Source: Platynereis dumerilii
Lineage: Eukaryota > Annelida > Polychaeta > Phyllodocida > Nereididae
Length of the DNA: 64,000 nucleotides
Direction of reading: 5' to 3'
Assembly: GCA_026936325.1 (NCBI GenBank)
Contig: JAPTHN010000011.1
Location: 52,106,629 to 52,170,628, forward strand
This document shows positions 37,984-50,223 of this stretch, one piece after another. The notes under the pieces were generated by a model. That model was not told the DNA's origin and did no database searches. It saw nothing but the letters and a program-made list of their open reading frames with translations. The position numbers were made by a program, and so were the translations under genes. Within the stretch, counting starts at the first letter, position 1. The number at the start of each line of letters is the position of its first letter.

Positions 37984-39437
37984 CTAGTATAACTGATATT
38001 GCCGTACGGCAATATCGGATAATCCCCCGCGGGCCCCGTATTACCCCCAGGCCTGCATACGCTTTGTTTGGAATTCATGTCCACTATTTTGTGTAAGTCC
38101 CCTGGCCTGGTTTTTGGGGGATGAACTTCGATTCCAAGAGGGCACATCACATCATTACAATAGTGCCTGCCTGCCCTAATAAGTCTATTGCACAAATACA
38201 CAATATAGCAGCCTATGTGAAACGCATATATGCATCATACCCTTTCAATGTACAATGTATATTATTCGCTAGTTTAGCTGCTTTGACAGTACAGTAAGGT
38301 TAGTTCTTGTAAAAGGTGGCACTGAGACAGGATGGCCCCGACTGCAGACCACATGCATCTGTTAAAAGTTTGAGAATTTTTTTTTGTTCGAGATAGGTGG
38401 ATGTGTTTATACCACAAAATAGGCCAAAAAATTAGCAACATGACTTATGAGTTGTAACTGATTTGAAGCAGTAAGTCATGAGTTATGATTGAATATGTAA
38501 AATGATCTATGTAAAATAGGATGTTTTTGTGAGCTGAATGCCCTTATGCAAGTCAAAAGCCTGTATTTTTACGCATCTTTTGCTATTAATTTCATGAAAT
38601 TTGAATAAGTAGAAGCTGAGCAATTTACATTTCAATTATAAAACAAAAACATTTTTCTAGCCAAAGCTGATTCATATAGGCAGATTTCCTTTGGGGACAG
38701 TATGGAGACGTGCACTGGGTATCCCACAAAAATTATTCATGGACATCCATGAAGAACTTCATGGATTTTATAGCCTAAAACTCTTTTGTGAGTGCGAAAA
38801 GTGACAACAAATTTTCAATGTCTGACGCGATTCTACGTCGTGCGTCTGACACTATAATGCTATATACCATTAGAAAGCTGAGAAACAGACCTTTCTTGTG
38901 ATATGTAAAACTAGTCTGTAGCTCAAATAGGGACTGAGATATGGCCACTTGAAGTTTGAGTTTTTGTGCGTCCGTAGCGCCAAGACCGTTTGTCCGAGCA
39001 GTCCGAAACTTTGTGAAGTTTGTACACTGGGGTACGTCTGTATGTGCACCCATTTTCAGCTCTCTAAGAGCATTTCTTCCCTGTTTTTCAAAAAAATTTT
39101 GGTCAGTTTTCGGGATGTCTATTTTTCAAAAAATCATATCTTGAAATTTATTCATGAAATCTTCACAAGACGCCTTTCAGACCTGAAGACTTAGTCAAGG
39201 TATCTTAGAAAAAATCAACAGGTCTCAGTTATGCTTAGGTTCTCAGAAACCTGCGCCGGAAATGTTTTTTTTATTTTCCTCATAACTCATAAGTGTCATG
39301 AAATTTGATCATGAAATTTTGTGTGAAGTAGCACGCAATGGAGTTGCATATTACCCTTGACTTGTAGCGTAGCATCTGTAATAGTTTTGAAGTAATCGCA
39401 GTTTTTCTGAGCTGAATAATAATAAGAATAATAATAA
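37984..39437 (-). mobile_element. U21, family A element (subtype Ab)
   Basis: Header then GCGGGCCCCGTATTACCCCCAGG as in U1; it carries a short extra stretch (ACATCACATCATTACAATAG near 38145) that U1 lacks. Core near 38824; recurring minus-strand frame 38775-39053. From 38692 to its end it forms the left half of the triplicated dimer. Assigned block: 46756-46808, of the same loop type as the block assigned to U1. Confidence 0.77.
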
Positions 39438-40905
39438 CTAGTATAACTGATATTGCCGTACGGCAATATCGGATAATCCCCCGCGGGCCCCGTTTGACCC
39501 TAGCCCCGCTTATTCTCCTGTTTCAATTCACTTCAATAATTTGTATGAATACGCCTGTCCGCTCATACTATTAAGGTTTTTAAGTGCATAAATAGAGGAC
39601 ATATGCCCTATCAGCCAACGCTTACAAAATCCTTTCCCTTCAATGTATATTATAACCCTGTCATGATAGGCCTAAGCCTGTGCCCTGTTGTTGATGACCG
39701 TGTTTGAGTATGCTGCTCTTTGCATGGCGTACTGCTGCTGCTTGGGAGCAAAACCTGGCAGTGAGGCAGAATGGCCCCGACAGCAGACTAAGATGCATCT
39801 GTGAATTATTTTTAAACTTTTTTTCAAGGCAAAGGAAAAGAGACTGGTAAGCTAGGATTATACCACAAAATAGGGCAAAAAATAAGCAGCATGTAATTTC
39901 AGTTTTAATTGATTCGGAACATTAATGCATGAGTTATAATTGCAAATGTAAAATCATCATTGTAAAATTGAGTATTACTATGAGCTGTATGCCCGTGCAG
40001 TTCAGCGTAGGTCATAATTTTATGAATTTTTTGGAGTTAATTTCATGAAATTTGAACGAGTAGAAGCTGAGCTATGTGCATTTCAATTTTGAAATACAAA
40101 AAATTCTGTGGCAGAAACCACTTGATGTAGTTAAATGTCTTTTTAGGACAGTATGGAGGCCCCACAAGGGTATTAGGGAAAAAATATTCATGGACATTGA
40201 TGAAGAACTTCATTGGATTTTAAGCCAAAAACTTTTCCAAAGGTGCAAAAAGTGACAACAAATTTTCAATGTCTGACGCGATTCTACGCCGCGCGTCTGA
40301 CACTATCATGCTATACATCATTGGAAAGCTGACAAACAGACCTTTCTTGTGATATGTAACACTTTGTTGTAGCTTAAATAGGGACCGAGATATGGCCACT
40401 TGAAAATTGCATTTTTGTACGTCTGTAGCGCCAAGACGGTTTGTGCGAGTGGTCCGTAACTTTGTGAAGTTGGTACACTAGGGTAGGTCTGTAAGTGTAC
40501 CCACTTTCAGCTTTCTACGAGCATTCCTTCCCTGTTTTTCAGAAAATTTTCTGTAAATTTTCGGGATGTTCAATCTTAAAAAAATCATATCTTGAAATGT
40601 ATTCATGAAATCTTCATAAGACGCCTTTCAGACCTGGAAACTTTGTCAAGGTATCTTAGAAAAAATCGACAGGTCTCAGTTATGCTTAGGTTCTCAGAAA
40701 CCTGCGCCGGAAATTTTTTTTGTATTTTGCTCATAACTCAAAAGTGTCTTGAAATTTGATCATGAAATTTTGTAAGAAGTAGCGCGCAATGGAGTCACAT
40801 ATTGTGTTTGAGGTTTCAGGATGTTATCTCTAATAGTTTTTCAGTAATCACAGTTTTCCTGAGCTGAATAATAATAATAATAATAATAAAAGGTAATCGA
40901 AGAAT
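38692..40905. repeat. 2.21 kb dimer repeat, copy 1 of 3
   Basis: Consists of the second half of Ab element U21, all of Ae element U22, its microsatellite and the first 18 bases of an A block. The right junction reads CGAAGAAT|TGGGGACAG: the block breaks off and the Ab mid-body restarts. Only about one base of overlap is visible at the join. Confidence 0.88.
39438..40905 (-). mobile_element. U22, family A element (subtype Ae), first copy
   Basis: Header then GGGCCCCGTTTGACCCTAGCCCCGC, marks of subtype Ae; no CCCTAA run. Core near 40275. Its block begins (AAAAGGTAATCGAAGAAT) but is cut at 40905 by the triplication junction, so the hairpin is missing here and in the second copy. Confidence 0.77.
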
Positions 40906-43114
40906 TGGGGACAGTATGGAGACGTGCACTGGTATCCCACAAAAATTATTCATGGACATCCATGAAGAACTTCATGGATTTTATAGCCTAAAACTCTTTT
41001 GTGAGTGCGAAAAGTGACAACAAATTTTCAATGTCTGACGCGATTCTACGTCGTGCGTCTGACACTATAATGCTATATACCATTAGAAAGCTGAGAAACA
41101 GACCTTTCTTGTGATATGTAAAACTAGTCTGTAGCTCAAATAGGGACTGAGATATGGCCACTTGAAGTTTGAGTTTTTGTGCGTCCGTAGCGCCAAGACC
41201 GTTTGTCCGAGCAGTCCGAAACTTTGTGAAGTTTGTACACTGGGTACGTCTGTATGTGCACCCATTTTCAGCTCTCTAAGAGCATTTCTTCCCTGTTTTT
41301 CAAAAAAATTTTGGTCAGTTTTCGGGATGTCTATTTTTCAAAAAATCATATCTTGAAATTTATTCATGAAATCTTCACAAGACGCCTTTCAGACCTGAAG
41401 ACTTAGTCAAGGTATCTTAGAAAAAATCAACAGGTCTCAGTTATGCTTAGGTTCTCAGAAACCTGCGCCGGAAATGTTTTTTTTATTTTCCTCATAACTC
41501 ATAAGTGTCATGAAATTTGATCATGAAATTTTGTGTGAAGTAGCACGCAATGGAGTTGCATATTACCCTTGACTTGTAGCGTAGCATCTGTAATAGTTTT
41601 GAAGTAATCGCAGTTTTTCTGAGCTGAATAATAATAAGAATAATAATAACTAGTATAACTGATATTGCCGTACGGCAATATCGGATAATCCCCCGCGGGC
41701 CCCGTTTGACCCTAGCCCCGCTTATTCTCCTGTTTCAATTCACTTCAATAATTTGTATGAATACGCCTGTCCGCTCATACTATTAAGGTTTTTAAGTGCA
41801 TAAATAGAGGACATATGCCCTATCAGCCAACGCTTACAAAATCCTTTCCCTTCAATGTATATTATAACCCTGTCATGATAGGCCTAAGCCTGTGCCCTGT
41901 TGTTGATGACCGTGTTTGAGTATGCTGCTCTTTGCATGGCGTACTGCTGCTGCTTGGGAGCAAAACCTGGCAGTGAGGCAGAATGGCCCCGACAGCAGAC
42001 TAAGATGCATCTGTGAATTATTTTTAAACTTTTTTTTCAAGGCAAAGGAAAAGAGACTGGTAAGCTAGGATTATACCACAAAATAGGGCAAAAAAAAGCA
42101 GCATGTAATTTCAGTTTTAATTGATTCGGAACATTAATGCATGAGTTATAATTGCAAATGTAAAATCATCATTGTAAAATTGAGTATTACTATGAGCTGT
42201 ATGCCCGTGCAGTTCAGCGTAGGTCATAATTTTATGAATTTTTTGGAGTTAATTTCATGAAATTTGAACGAGTAGAAGCTGAGCTATGTGCATTTCAATT
42301 TGAAATACAAAAAATTCTGTGGCAGAAACCACTTGATGTAGTTAAATGTCTTTTTAGGACAGTATGGAGGCCCCACAAGGGTATTAGGGAAAAAATATTC
42401 ATGGACATTGATGAAGAACTTCATTGGATTTTAAGCCAAAAACTTTTCCAAAGGTGCAAAAAGTGACAACAAATTTTCAATGTCTGACGCGATTCTACGC
42501 CGCGCGTCTGACACTATCATGCTATACATCATTGGAAAGCTGACAAACAGACCTTTCTTGTGATATGTAACACTTTGTTGTAGCTTAAATAGGGACCGAG
42601 ATATGGCCACTTGAAAATTGCATTTTTGTACGTCTGTAGCGCCAAGACGGTTTGTGCGAGTGGTCCGTAACTTTGTGAAGTTGGTACACTAGGGTAGGTC
42701 TGTAAGTGTACCCACTTTCAGCTTTCTACGAGCATTCCTTCCCTGTTTTTCAGAAAATTTTCTGTAAATTTTCGGATGTTCAATCTTAAAAAAATCATAT
42801 CTTGAAATGTATTCATGAAATCTTCATAAGACGCCTTTCAGACCTGGAAACTTTGTCAAGGTATCTTAGAAAAAATCGACAGGTCTCAGTTATGCTTAGG
42901 TTCTCAGAAACCTGCGCCGGAAATTTTTTTTGTATTTTGCTCATAACTCAAAAGTGTCTTGAAATTTGATCATGAAATTTTGTAAGAAGTACGCGCAATG
43001 GAGTCACATATTGTGTTTGAGGTTTCAGGATGTTATCTCTAATAGTTTTTCAGTAATCACAGTTTTCCTGAGCTGAATAATAATAATAATAATAATAAAA
43101 GGTAATCGAAGAAT
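40906..43114. repeat. 2.21 kb dimer repeat, copy 2 of 3
   Basis: Repeats 38692-40905 with single-base losses, mostly in runs (CTGGTATCC for CTGGGTATCC, CACTGGGTACG for CACTGGGGTACG, a missing TA in AAAAAATAAGC). It contains a half Ab element (40906-41649) and a whole Ae body from 41650. Confidence 0.88.
41650..43114 (-). mobile_element. U22b, duplicate of the Ae element
   Basis: Complete Ae header and body; the start of the block is again truncated at GAAGAAT. It arose by the segmental triplication, not by its own insertion. Confidence 0.75.
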
Positions 43115-45330
43115 TGGGGACAGTATGGAGACGTGCACTGGGTATCCCACAAAAATTATTCATGGACATCCATGAAGAACTTCATGGATTTTATAGCCTA
43201 AAACTCTTTTGTGAGTGCGAAAAGTGACAACAAATTTTCAATGTCTGACGCGATTCTACGTCGTGCGTCTGACACTATAATGCTATATACCATTAGAAAG
43301 CTGAGAAACAGACCTTTCTTGTGATATGTAAAACTAGTCTGTAGCTCAAATAGGGACTGAGATATGGCCACTTGAAGTTTGAGTTTTTGTGCGTCCGTAG
43401 CGCCAAGACCGTTTGTCCGAGCAGTCCGAAACTTTGTGAAGTTTGTACACTGGGGTACGTCTGTATGTGCACCCATTTTCAGCTCTCTAAGAGCATTTCT
43501 TCCCTGTTTTTCAAAAAAATTTTGGTCAGTTTTCGGGATGTCTATTTTTCAAAAAATCATATCTTGAAATTTATTCATGAAATCTTCACAAGACGCCTTT
43601 CAGACCTGAAGACTTAGTCAAGGTATCTTAGAAAAAATCAACAGGTCTCAGTTATGCTTAGGTTCTCAGAAACCTGCGCCGGAAATGTTTTTTTTATTTT
43701 CCTCATAACTCATAAGTGTCATGAAATTTGATCATGAAATTTTGTGTGAAGTAGCACGCAATGGAGTTGCATATTACCCTTGACTTGTAGCGTAGCATCT
43801 GTAATAGTTTTGAAGTAATCGCAGTTTTTCTGAGCTGAATAATAATAAGAATAATAATAACTAGTATAACTGATATTGCCGTACGGCAATATCGGATAAT
43901 CCCCCGCGGGCCCCGTTTGACCCTAGCCCCGCTTATTCTCCTGTTTCAATTCACTTCAATAATTTGTATGAATACGCCTGTCCGCTCATACTATTAAGGT
44001 TTTTAAGTGCATAAATAGAGGACATATGCCCTATCAGCCAACGCTTACAAAATCCTTTCCCTTCAATGTATATTATAACCCTGTCATGATAGGCCTAAGC
44101 CTGTGCCCTGTTGTTGATGACCGTGTTTGAGTATGCTGCTCTTTGCATGGCGTACTGCTGCTGCTTGGGAGCAAAACCTGGCAGTGAGGCAGAATGGCCC
44201 CGACAGCAGACTAAGATGCATCTGTGAATTATTTTTAAACTTTTTTTTCAAGGCAAAGGAAAAGAGACTGGTAAGCTAGGATTATACCACAAAATAGGGC
44301 AAAAAATAAGCAGCATGTAATTTCAGTTTTAATTGATTCGGAACATTAATGCATGAGTTATAATTGCAAATGTAAAATCATCATTGTAAAATTGAGTATT
44401 ACTATGAGCTGTATGCCCGTGCAGTTCAGCGTAGGTCATAATTTTATGAATTTTTTGGAGTTTAATTTCATGAAATTTGAACGAGTAGAAGCTGAGCTAT
44501 GTGCATTTCAATTTTGAAATACAAAAAATTCTGTGGCAGAAACCACTTGATGTAGTTAAATGTCTTTTTAGGACAGTATGGAGGCCCCACAAGGGTATTA
44601 GGGAAAAAATATTCATGGACATTGATGAAGAACTTCATTGGATTTTAAGCCAAAAACTTTTCCAAAGGTGCAAAAAGTGACAACAAATTTTCAATGTCTG
44701 ACGCGATTCTACGCCGCGCGTCTGACACTATCATGCTATACATCATTGGAAAGCTGACAAACAGACCTTTCTTGTGATATGTAACACTTTGTTGTAGCTT
44801 AAATAGGGACCGAGATATGGCCACTTGAAAATTGCATTTTTGTACGTCTGTAGCGCCAAGACGGTTTGTGCGAGTGGTCCGTAACTTTGTGAAGTTGGTA
44901 CACTAGGGTAGGTCTGTAAGTGTACCCACTTTCAGCTTTCTACGAGCATTCCTTCCCTGTTTTTCAGAAAATTTTCTGTAAATTTTCGGGATGTTCAATC
45001 TTAAAAAAATCATATCTTGAAATGTATTCATGAAATCTTCATAAGACGCCTTTCAGACCTGGAAACTTTGTCAAGGTATCTTAGAAAAAATCGACAGGTC
45101 TCAGTTATGCTTAGGTTCTCAGAAACCTGCGCCGGAAATTTTTTTTGTATTTTGCTCATAACTCAAAAGTGTCTTGAAATTTGATCATGAAATTTTGTAA
45201 GAAGTAGCGCGCAATGGAGTCACATATTGTGTTTGAGGTTTCAGGATGTTATCTCTAATAGTTTTTCAGTAATCACAGTTTTCCTGAGCTGAATAATAAT
45301 AATAATAATAATAAAAGGTAATCGAAGAAT
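43115..45330. repeat. 2.21 kb dimer repeat, copy 3 of 3
   Basis: Half Ab (43115-43860) plus Ae (from 43861). In this copy the block continues normally after GAAGAAT into the hairpin, so it preserves the original right end of the unit. Confidence 0.88.
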
Positions 45331-45371
45331 ATCAATATAATCCCCCGCCCGCAAGCGGCGGGGGATTATAA
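43861..45371 (-). mobile_element. U22c, Ae element with complete 5' block
   Basis: Ae header at 43861, core near 44699, then ATTGTGTTTGAGGTTTCAGGATG near 45226, GAGCTGA and (AAT)n leading to a full A block. It shows what U22 and U22b looked like before truncation. Confidence 0.77.
45313..45371 (-). repeat. A-type 5' block closing U22c (mixed type)
   Basis: Linker AAAAGGTAATCGAAGAAT of one block subtype joined to the CGCAAGC loop of the other. Among 15 A blocks it is the only one that mixes them, and the switch lies at the GAAGAAT word where the flanking triplication breaks. Confidence 0.78.
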
Positions 45372-46745
45372 CTAGTATAAACTGATATTGCCGTACGGCA
45401 ATATCGGATAATCCCCCGCGCCCCCCCTGTCTCCCTTGCCCTGCTTACTCCCTTCAACCAGTTCATGGCCTTCATGATGAATTCTTGAAGAGCCTGATAT
45501 ATTGAAATGAGACATCGCTTGGCATGGAGACCTGTGTTTGGTGCCCAGCGGTACCACCCTCAAAGCAATACATTTCCAGTGAATGGTAGGTGAAACCCTA
45601 ACCCTAATGGGTTATTGTAGACAAACCATGCAAGTTATGGAGCTGTGCTTACATACAAAAATAGAGGAAAAAATTAGGAACATGACGAATCAGTTTTAAT
45701 TGATTTTGATAAATAATGAATGAGTTATAATTGAATATATAAAATGTTATATGTAAAATTGGTTAAAGGTAAGAGGAAGATATCCCTGTAACTTGCTAGA
45801 GGGCGTAATTTAACACATTTTTTGGTGTTAATTTCATGAGATTTGAACGATTATAACCAGAGCAATTTACGTTTCAATTTTGAAATTACAAAAATTCTCT
45901 AGGAAAAAGTATTTGATTTGGGCAAATTTCCTTTTGGCACAATATGGAGGCCCAACCTGGGTAGCCCGCATAAATTATTGATGAACATCCATGAAGTTCT
46001 TCATGCACTTTTTGAGGGAAAACATTTTGATAGGCCCAAAAAATGACATACAATTTTCAATGTCTGACGCGATTCTACGCCGCGCGTCTGACACTATAAT
46101 GCTATACATCATTGGAAAGCTGAGAAACAGACCTTTCTTGTGATATGTGAAACTAGTCTGTAGCAGCGATAGGGACCGAGATATGGCCACTTGAAGTTTG
46201 AGTTTTTGTGCGTCCGTAGCGCACAGACCGTTTGTCCGAGCGGTCCGTAACTTTGTGAAGTTGGTACACTAGGGTAGGTCTGCAAGTGTACCTACTTTCA
46301 GCTTTCTACGAGCATTCCTTCCCTATTTTTCCCAAAAATTTCAGTCAATTTTCGAGATGTCCAATTTTCAAAAAATCATATCTTGAAATGTATTCATGAA
46401 ATCTTCACAAGCCGCCTTTCAGACCTGAAGACTTAGTCAAGGTATCTTAGAAAAAATCAACAGGTCTCAGTTATGCTTAGGTTCTCAGAAACCTGCGCCG
46501 GAAATTTTTTTTTAGATTTTCCTCATAACTCATAAGTGTCATGAAATTTGATCATGAAATTTCGTGTAAAGTAGCACGCAATGGAGTCGCATAATTAGCC
46601 TTGACTTGTAAAACAGTATTTGTAATAGTTTTGAAGTAAACGCACTTTTTCTGAGCTGAATAATAATAAGAATAATAATAATAATAATAGTAAAACGAAG
46701 AATATCAATATAATCCCCCGCCGCTGCGCGAGCGGGGGATTATAA
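45372..46745 (-). mobile_element. U23, complete family A element (subtype Aa)
   Basis: Header has one extra A (TATAAACTG). Aa body, CCCTAACCCTAA at 45596-45607, core near 46071, recurring minus-strand frame 45975-46190. Its own block is the first of three blocks in a row. Confidence 0.77.
46692..46745 (-). repeat. A-type 5' block closing U23
   Basis: AAAACGAAGAATATCAAT linker, hairpin with CGCTGCGCGA loop, TTATAA, then a short (AAT)n and the next block. Confidence 0.82.
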
Positions 46746-46755
46746 TAATAATAGT

Positions 46756-46808
46756 AAAACGAACAATATCAATATAATCCCCCGCCCGCAAGCGGCGGGG
46801 GATTATAA
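46756..46808 (-). repeat. A-type 5' block, assigned to U21 by nesting
   Basis: AAAACGAACAATATCAAT linker with CGCAAGC loop, the type also assigned to U1, the other complete Ab body. It lies between two blocks of the other subtype. Confidence 0.72.
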
Positions 46809-46815
46809 TAATAGT

Positions 46816-46869
46816 AAAACGAAGAATATCAATATAATCCCCCGCCGCTGCGCGAGCGGGGGATTATAA
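46816..46869 (-). repeat. A-type 5' block, assigned to U20 by nesting
   Basis: AAAACGAAGAATATCAAT linker with CGCTGCGCGA loop, abutting the CTAG of U24. Its subtype differs from the blocks assigned to Ad elements U9, U10 and U16, so the assignment rests on order alone. Confidence 0.65.
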
Positions 46870-48874
46870 CTAGAGAATAATTAAAATTGCACAGCAATTT
46901 TAAGATATGAATTCCCCTCCCCCATATTCCCTCCCGAATAATCCTTCCCTTTCGTTGCCTTCCATTCCCTTCCTTCCATTCCCTTCCTTTCCACTCCCTT
47001 CTCTTCCATCCCTCCCCCCTGCCATTCCCTCATCTTCCATTCCCTCCCCTTCCATTGCATTCCCAGGCCTGTGTTGGTCACCATTTAGTCCATGGAAGTG
47101 TAGAGTTGCTCATACTGACTCCTGTAGCGCTTAGCATGCAGCCAGGTGTGCTGTGACGAATGATACCACCCTCAAAGCAATACAATTTGACTTAAGCGTG
47201 ACTCTAACTCTGATGAATCCCTAACCCTAATGATTTGTTACGGACAAACCATAAGAGCTAGGAAGATGTGCTTTTATACATACATAGGGCAAACAGTCAG
47301 CAATATGTCAAAGTGGTTTCAAGTGATTTTAAGCATTATTTCATGAGTGATAATTTAATTATAAATTTAATGGTAGGAAGATCTGCTTATTTGCAAACAA
47401 TAGGGCAAAAAATTAGCAACATATCATATCAATTTCAACTGATTTGAAACAGTTTTGAAAAGTTTTAATTGGATTATAAATTCTATGGTAGGGAGATGTG
47501 CTTCAATGGAAAAATAGGGCAAAAAATTAGAATATGTCAAATTAGTTTTAATTGATTATAATGAATAATTAATGAGTTATAATTGAATATGTAAAATGTG
47601 ATATGTAAAATTGGCTATAAGTTAGAGGTATATGACCTTGTAGCACATAAAAGGCCATAATTTTACACAGTTTTTGGTGGTAAGTACATGAAATTTGAAT
47701 GAGTAGAAGCTGAGGAATCTGCATTTCAATTTTGAAATTAAAAAAATTCTCAAGGAAAAAGTACTTGAAGTAGAAAATTGTGCTTAAATGGAAAAATAAG
47801 GCCAAAAATTAGCAATATATCAAATTAGTTGTAATTGATTTTCAATGAATACTTATGGTGTTATTATTGAATATGTAAAATCATACATGTAAAATTGGCT
47901 ATTGGTAACAGCTATATGCCCTTGCAGCACATAAAAGGTCATAATTTTATGCATTTTTTGGTGCTAATTTCATGAAATTTGAATGAGTAGAAGCTGAGCA
48001 ATTTACATTTCAATTTTGAAATTCAAATAATTCTCAGGCAAAATCTATTTGAAGTAGGAAGTTTTTCTTTGGAGACATTATGCAGGCTACAGTGGGCACC
48101 ACAAAAAAATTATTCATGAACATCCATGAAACCTTCATGGTTTTTTTGGACTCAAAAGTTTTGATACACCCAAAAAGTGACATGAAATTTTCAATGTCTT
48201 ACGCGATTCTATATTGTACGTCCTAGAGGATGTTGCTATACACCATTGAAAGCTGACATTCTAAGGTTTCCAGAAATGTCCCTTTTTCCTTTGTAGGATT
48301 AATATTAAGCGAGATACAGGCCTTCAAAAAATCAACTTTTGCGGCCCTGTGGCACAAAAAGTATTAGACCTGGGAGGCCAAAATTGTGTGAATTTATTAG
48401 ACTATGGTAGGGCTGTATGCACACATAAATTCAGCTTAATCTGAGCATTCCTTCCTTGTTTTCTGGAGATTTGAATGTCACTTTTTGGAATTCCGTTTTT
48501 AAAAAAAATCATAAGTCGGAATTTTTTGCAACGGAATTCCTTTAGGCTCCTTTCCGCACTGCGCACTTCCTTGGACAATGTGTAAAAAAATTTTCATGGC
48601 AAACCAACCACCACTTTTCTCAATTCGACAAAGAAACTTTTTTTGTGCAAATTGCCTGTAATTCCGATGTCGTTGGGAATTCCGATATGTAATTCCAGCA
48701 ACATAAAGTGTTTCATAATGTCTTTATGTTGTTACTCCTTAATTTCAAAAATGTGAGGCAGGTTATGATTTATTCGACATTGAAAATTTGAAAATCCGTA
48801 GAAAAATAATAATAATAATAATAATAACAAAAGTAGCAATAACAAGATGAATTCCCCTACGGGGAATTCATAAT
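46870..48874 (-). mobile_element. U24, complete family E element, mosaic with family C
   Basis: E header (CTAG, AAAATTGC hairpin, ATGAATTCCCC) and E block, CCCTAACCCTAA at 47219-47230. At 2.0 kb it is the longest E copy, with an internal tandem repeat: the segment with CAATTTTGAAATT...TTCTCAAG...TTAGCAATAT occurs twice (about 47515-47780 and 47788-48050). Its core and next 150 bp (48200-48370; CTGACATTCTAAGGTTTCC) are C-like, 48400-48560 is E-like, and the part near 48655-48710 is C-like again. Confidence 0.72.
48831..48874 (-). repeat. E-type 5' block closing U24
   Basis: AGTAGCAATAACAAG linker, GAATTCCCC-TAC-GGGGAATTC hairpin and CATAATAAT, running into an A block. Confidence 0.82.
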
Positions 48875-48877
48875 AAT

Positions 48878-48926
48878 AAAACGAACAATATCAATATAAT
48901 CCCCCGCAAGCGGCGGGGGATTATAA
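48878..48926 (-). repeat. A-type 5' block, assigned to U16 by nesting
   Basis: AAAACGAACAATATCAAT linker; shortened loop (CCCCCGC-AAGCG-GCGGGGG). Followed by TAATAAGAA before the CTAG of U25. Confidence 0.68.
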
Positions 48927-48935
48927 TAATAAGAA

Positions 48936-50223
48936 CTAGTATAACTGATATTGCCGTACGGCAATATCGGATAATCCCCCGCGCCCCCCCTGTCTCCCTT
49001 GCCCTGCTTACTCCCTTGAACCAGTTCATGGCCTTCATGATGAATTCTTGAAGAGGCTGATATATTGAAATGAGACATCGCTTGGCATGGAGACCTGTGT
49101 TTGGTGCCCAGCGGTACCACCCTCAAAGCAATACATTTCCAGTGAATGGTAGGTGAAACCCTAACCCTAATGGGTTATTGTAGACAAACCATGCAAGTTA
49201 TGGAGCTGTGCTTACATACAAAAATAGAGAAAAAAATTATGAACATGACGAATCAGTTTTAATTAATTTTGATAAATAATGAATGAGTTATAATTGAATA
49301 TATAAAATGTTATATGTAAAATTGGTTAAAGGTAAGAGGAAGATATCCCTGTAGCTTGCTAGAGGGCGTAATTTAACACATTTTTTGGTGTTAATTTCAT
49401 GAGATTTGAACGATTATAACCAGAGCAATTTACGTTTCAATTTGAAATTACAAAAATTCTCTAGGAAAAAGTATTTGATTTAGGCAAATTTCCTTTTGGC
49501 ACAATATGGAGGCCCTACCTGGGTAGCCCGCATAAATTATTGATGAACATCCATGAAGTTCTTCATGCACTTTTTGAGGGAAAACGTTTTGATAGGCCCA
49601 AAAAATGACATGACATTTTCAATGTCTGACGCGATTCTACGCCGCGCGTCTGACACTATAATGCTATACATCATTGGAAAGCTGAGAAACAGACCTTTCT
49701 TGTGATATGTGAAACTAGTCTGTAGCTGCGATAGGGACCGAGATATGGCCACTTGAAGTTTGAGTTTTTGTGCGTCCGTAGCTCCGAGACCGTTTGTCCG
49801 AGCGGTCCGTAACTTTGTGAAGTTGGTACACTAGAGTAGGTCTGTAAGTATACCCATTTTCAGCTTTCTACAAGCATTCCTTCCCTGTTTTTCAGAAAAA
49901 TTTCAGTCAATTTTCGGGATGTCCAATTTTCAAAAAATCATATCTTGAAATGTATTCATGAAATCTCCATGAGACGCCTTTCTGCACTGGAGACTTTGTC
50001 AAGGTATCTTAGAAAAAATCAGCAGGTCCCAGTTATGCGTAGTTTCTCAGAAACCTGCGCCGGAAATTTTTTATATATTTTGCTCATAACTTATAAGCAT
50101 CATGAAATTTGATCATGAAATTTCGTATGAAGTAGCACGCAATGGAGTTGCATATTACCCTTGACTTGCAGAACAGTATCTGTAATGCTTTTGAAGTAAT
50201 CGCAGTTTTTCTGAGCTGAATAA

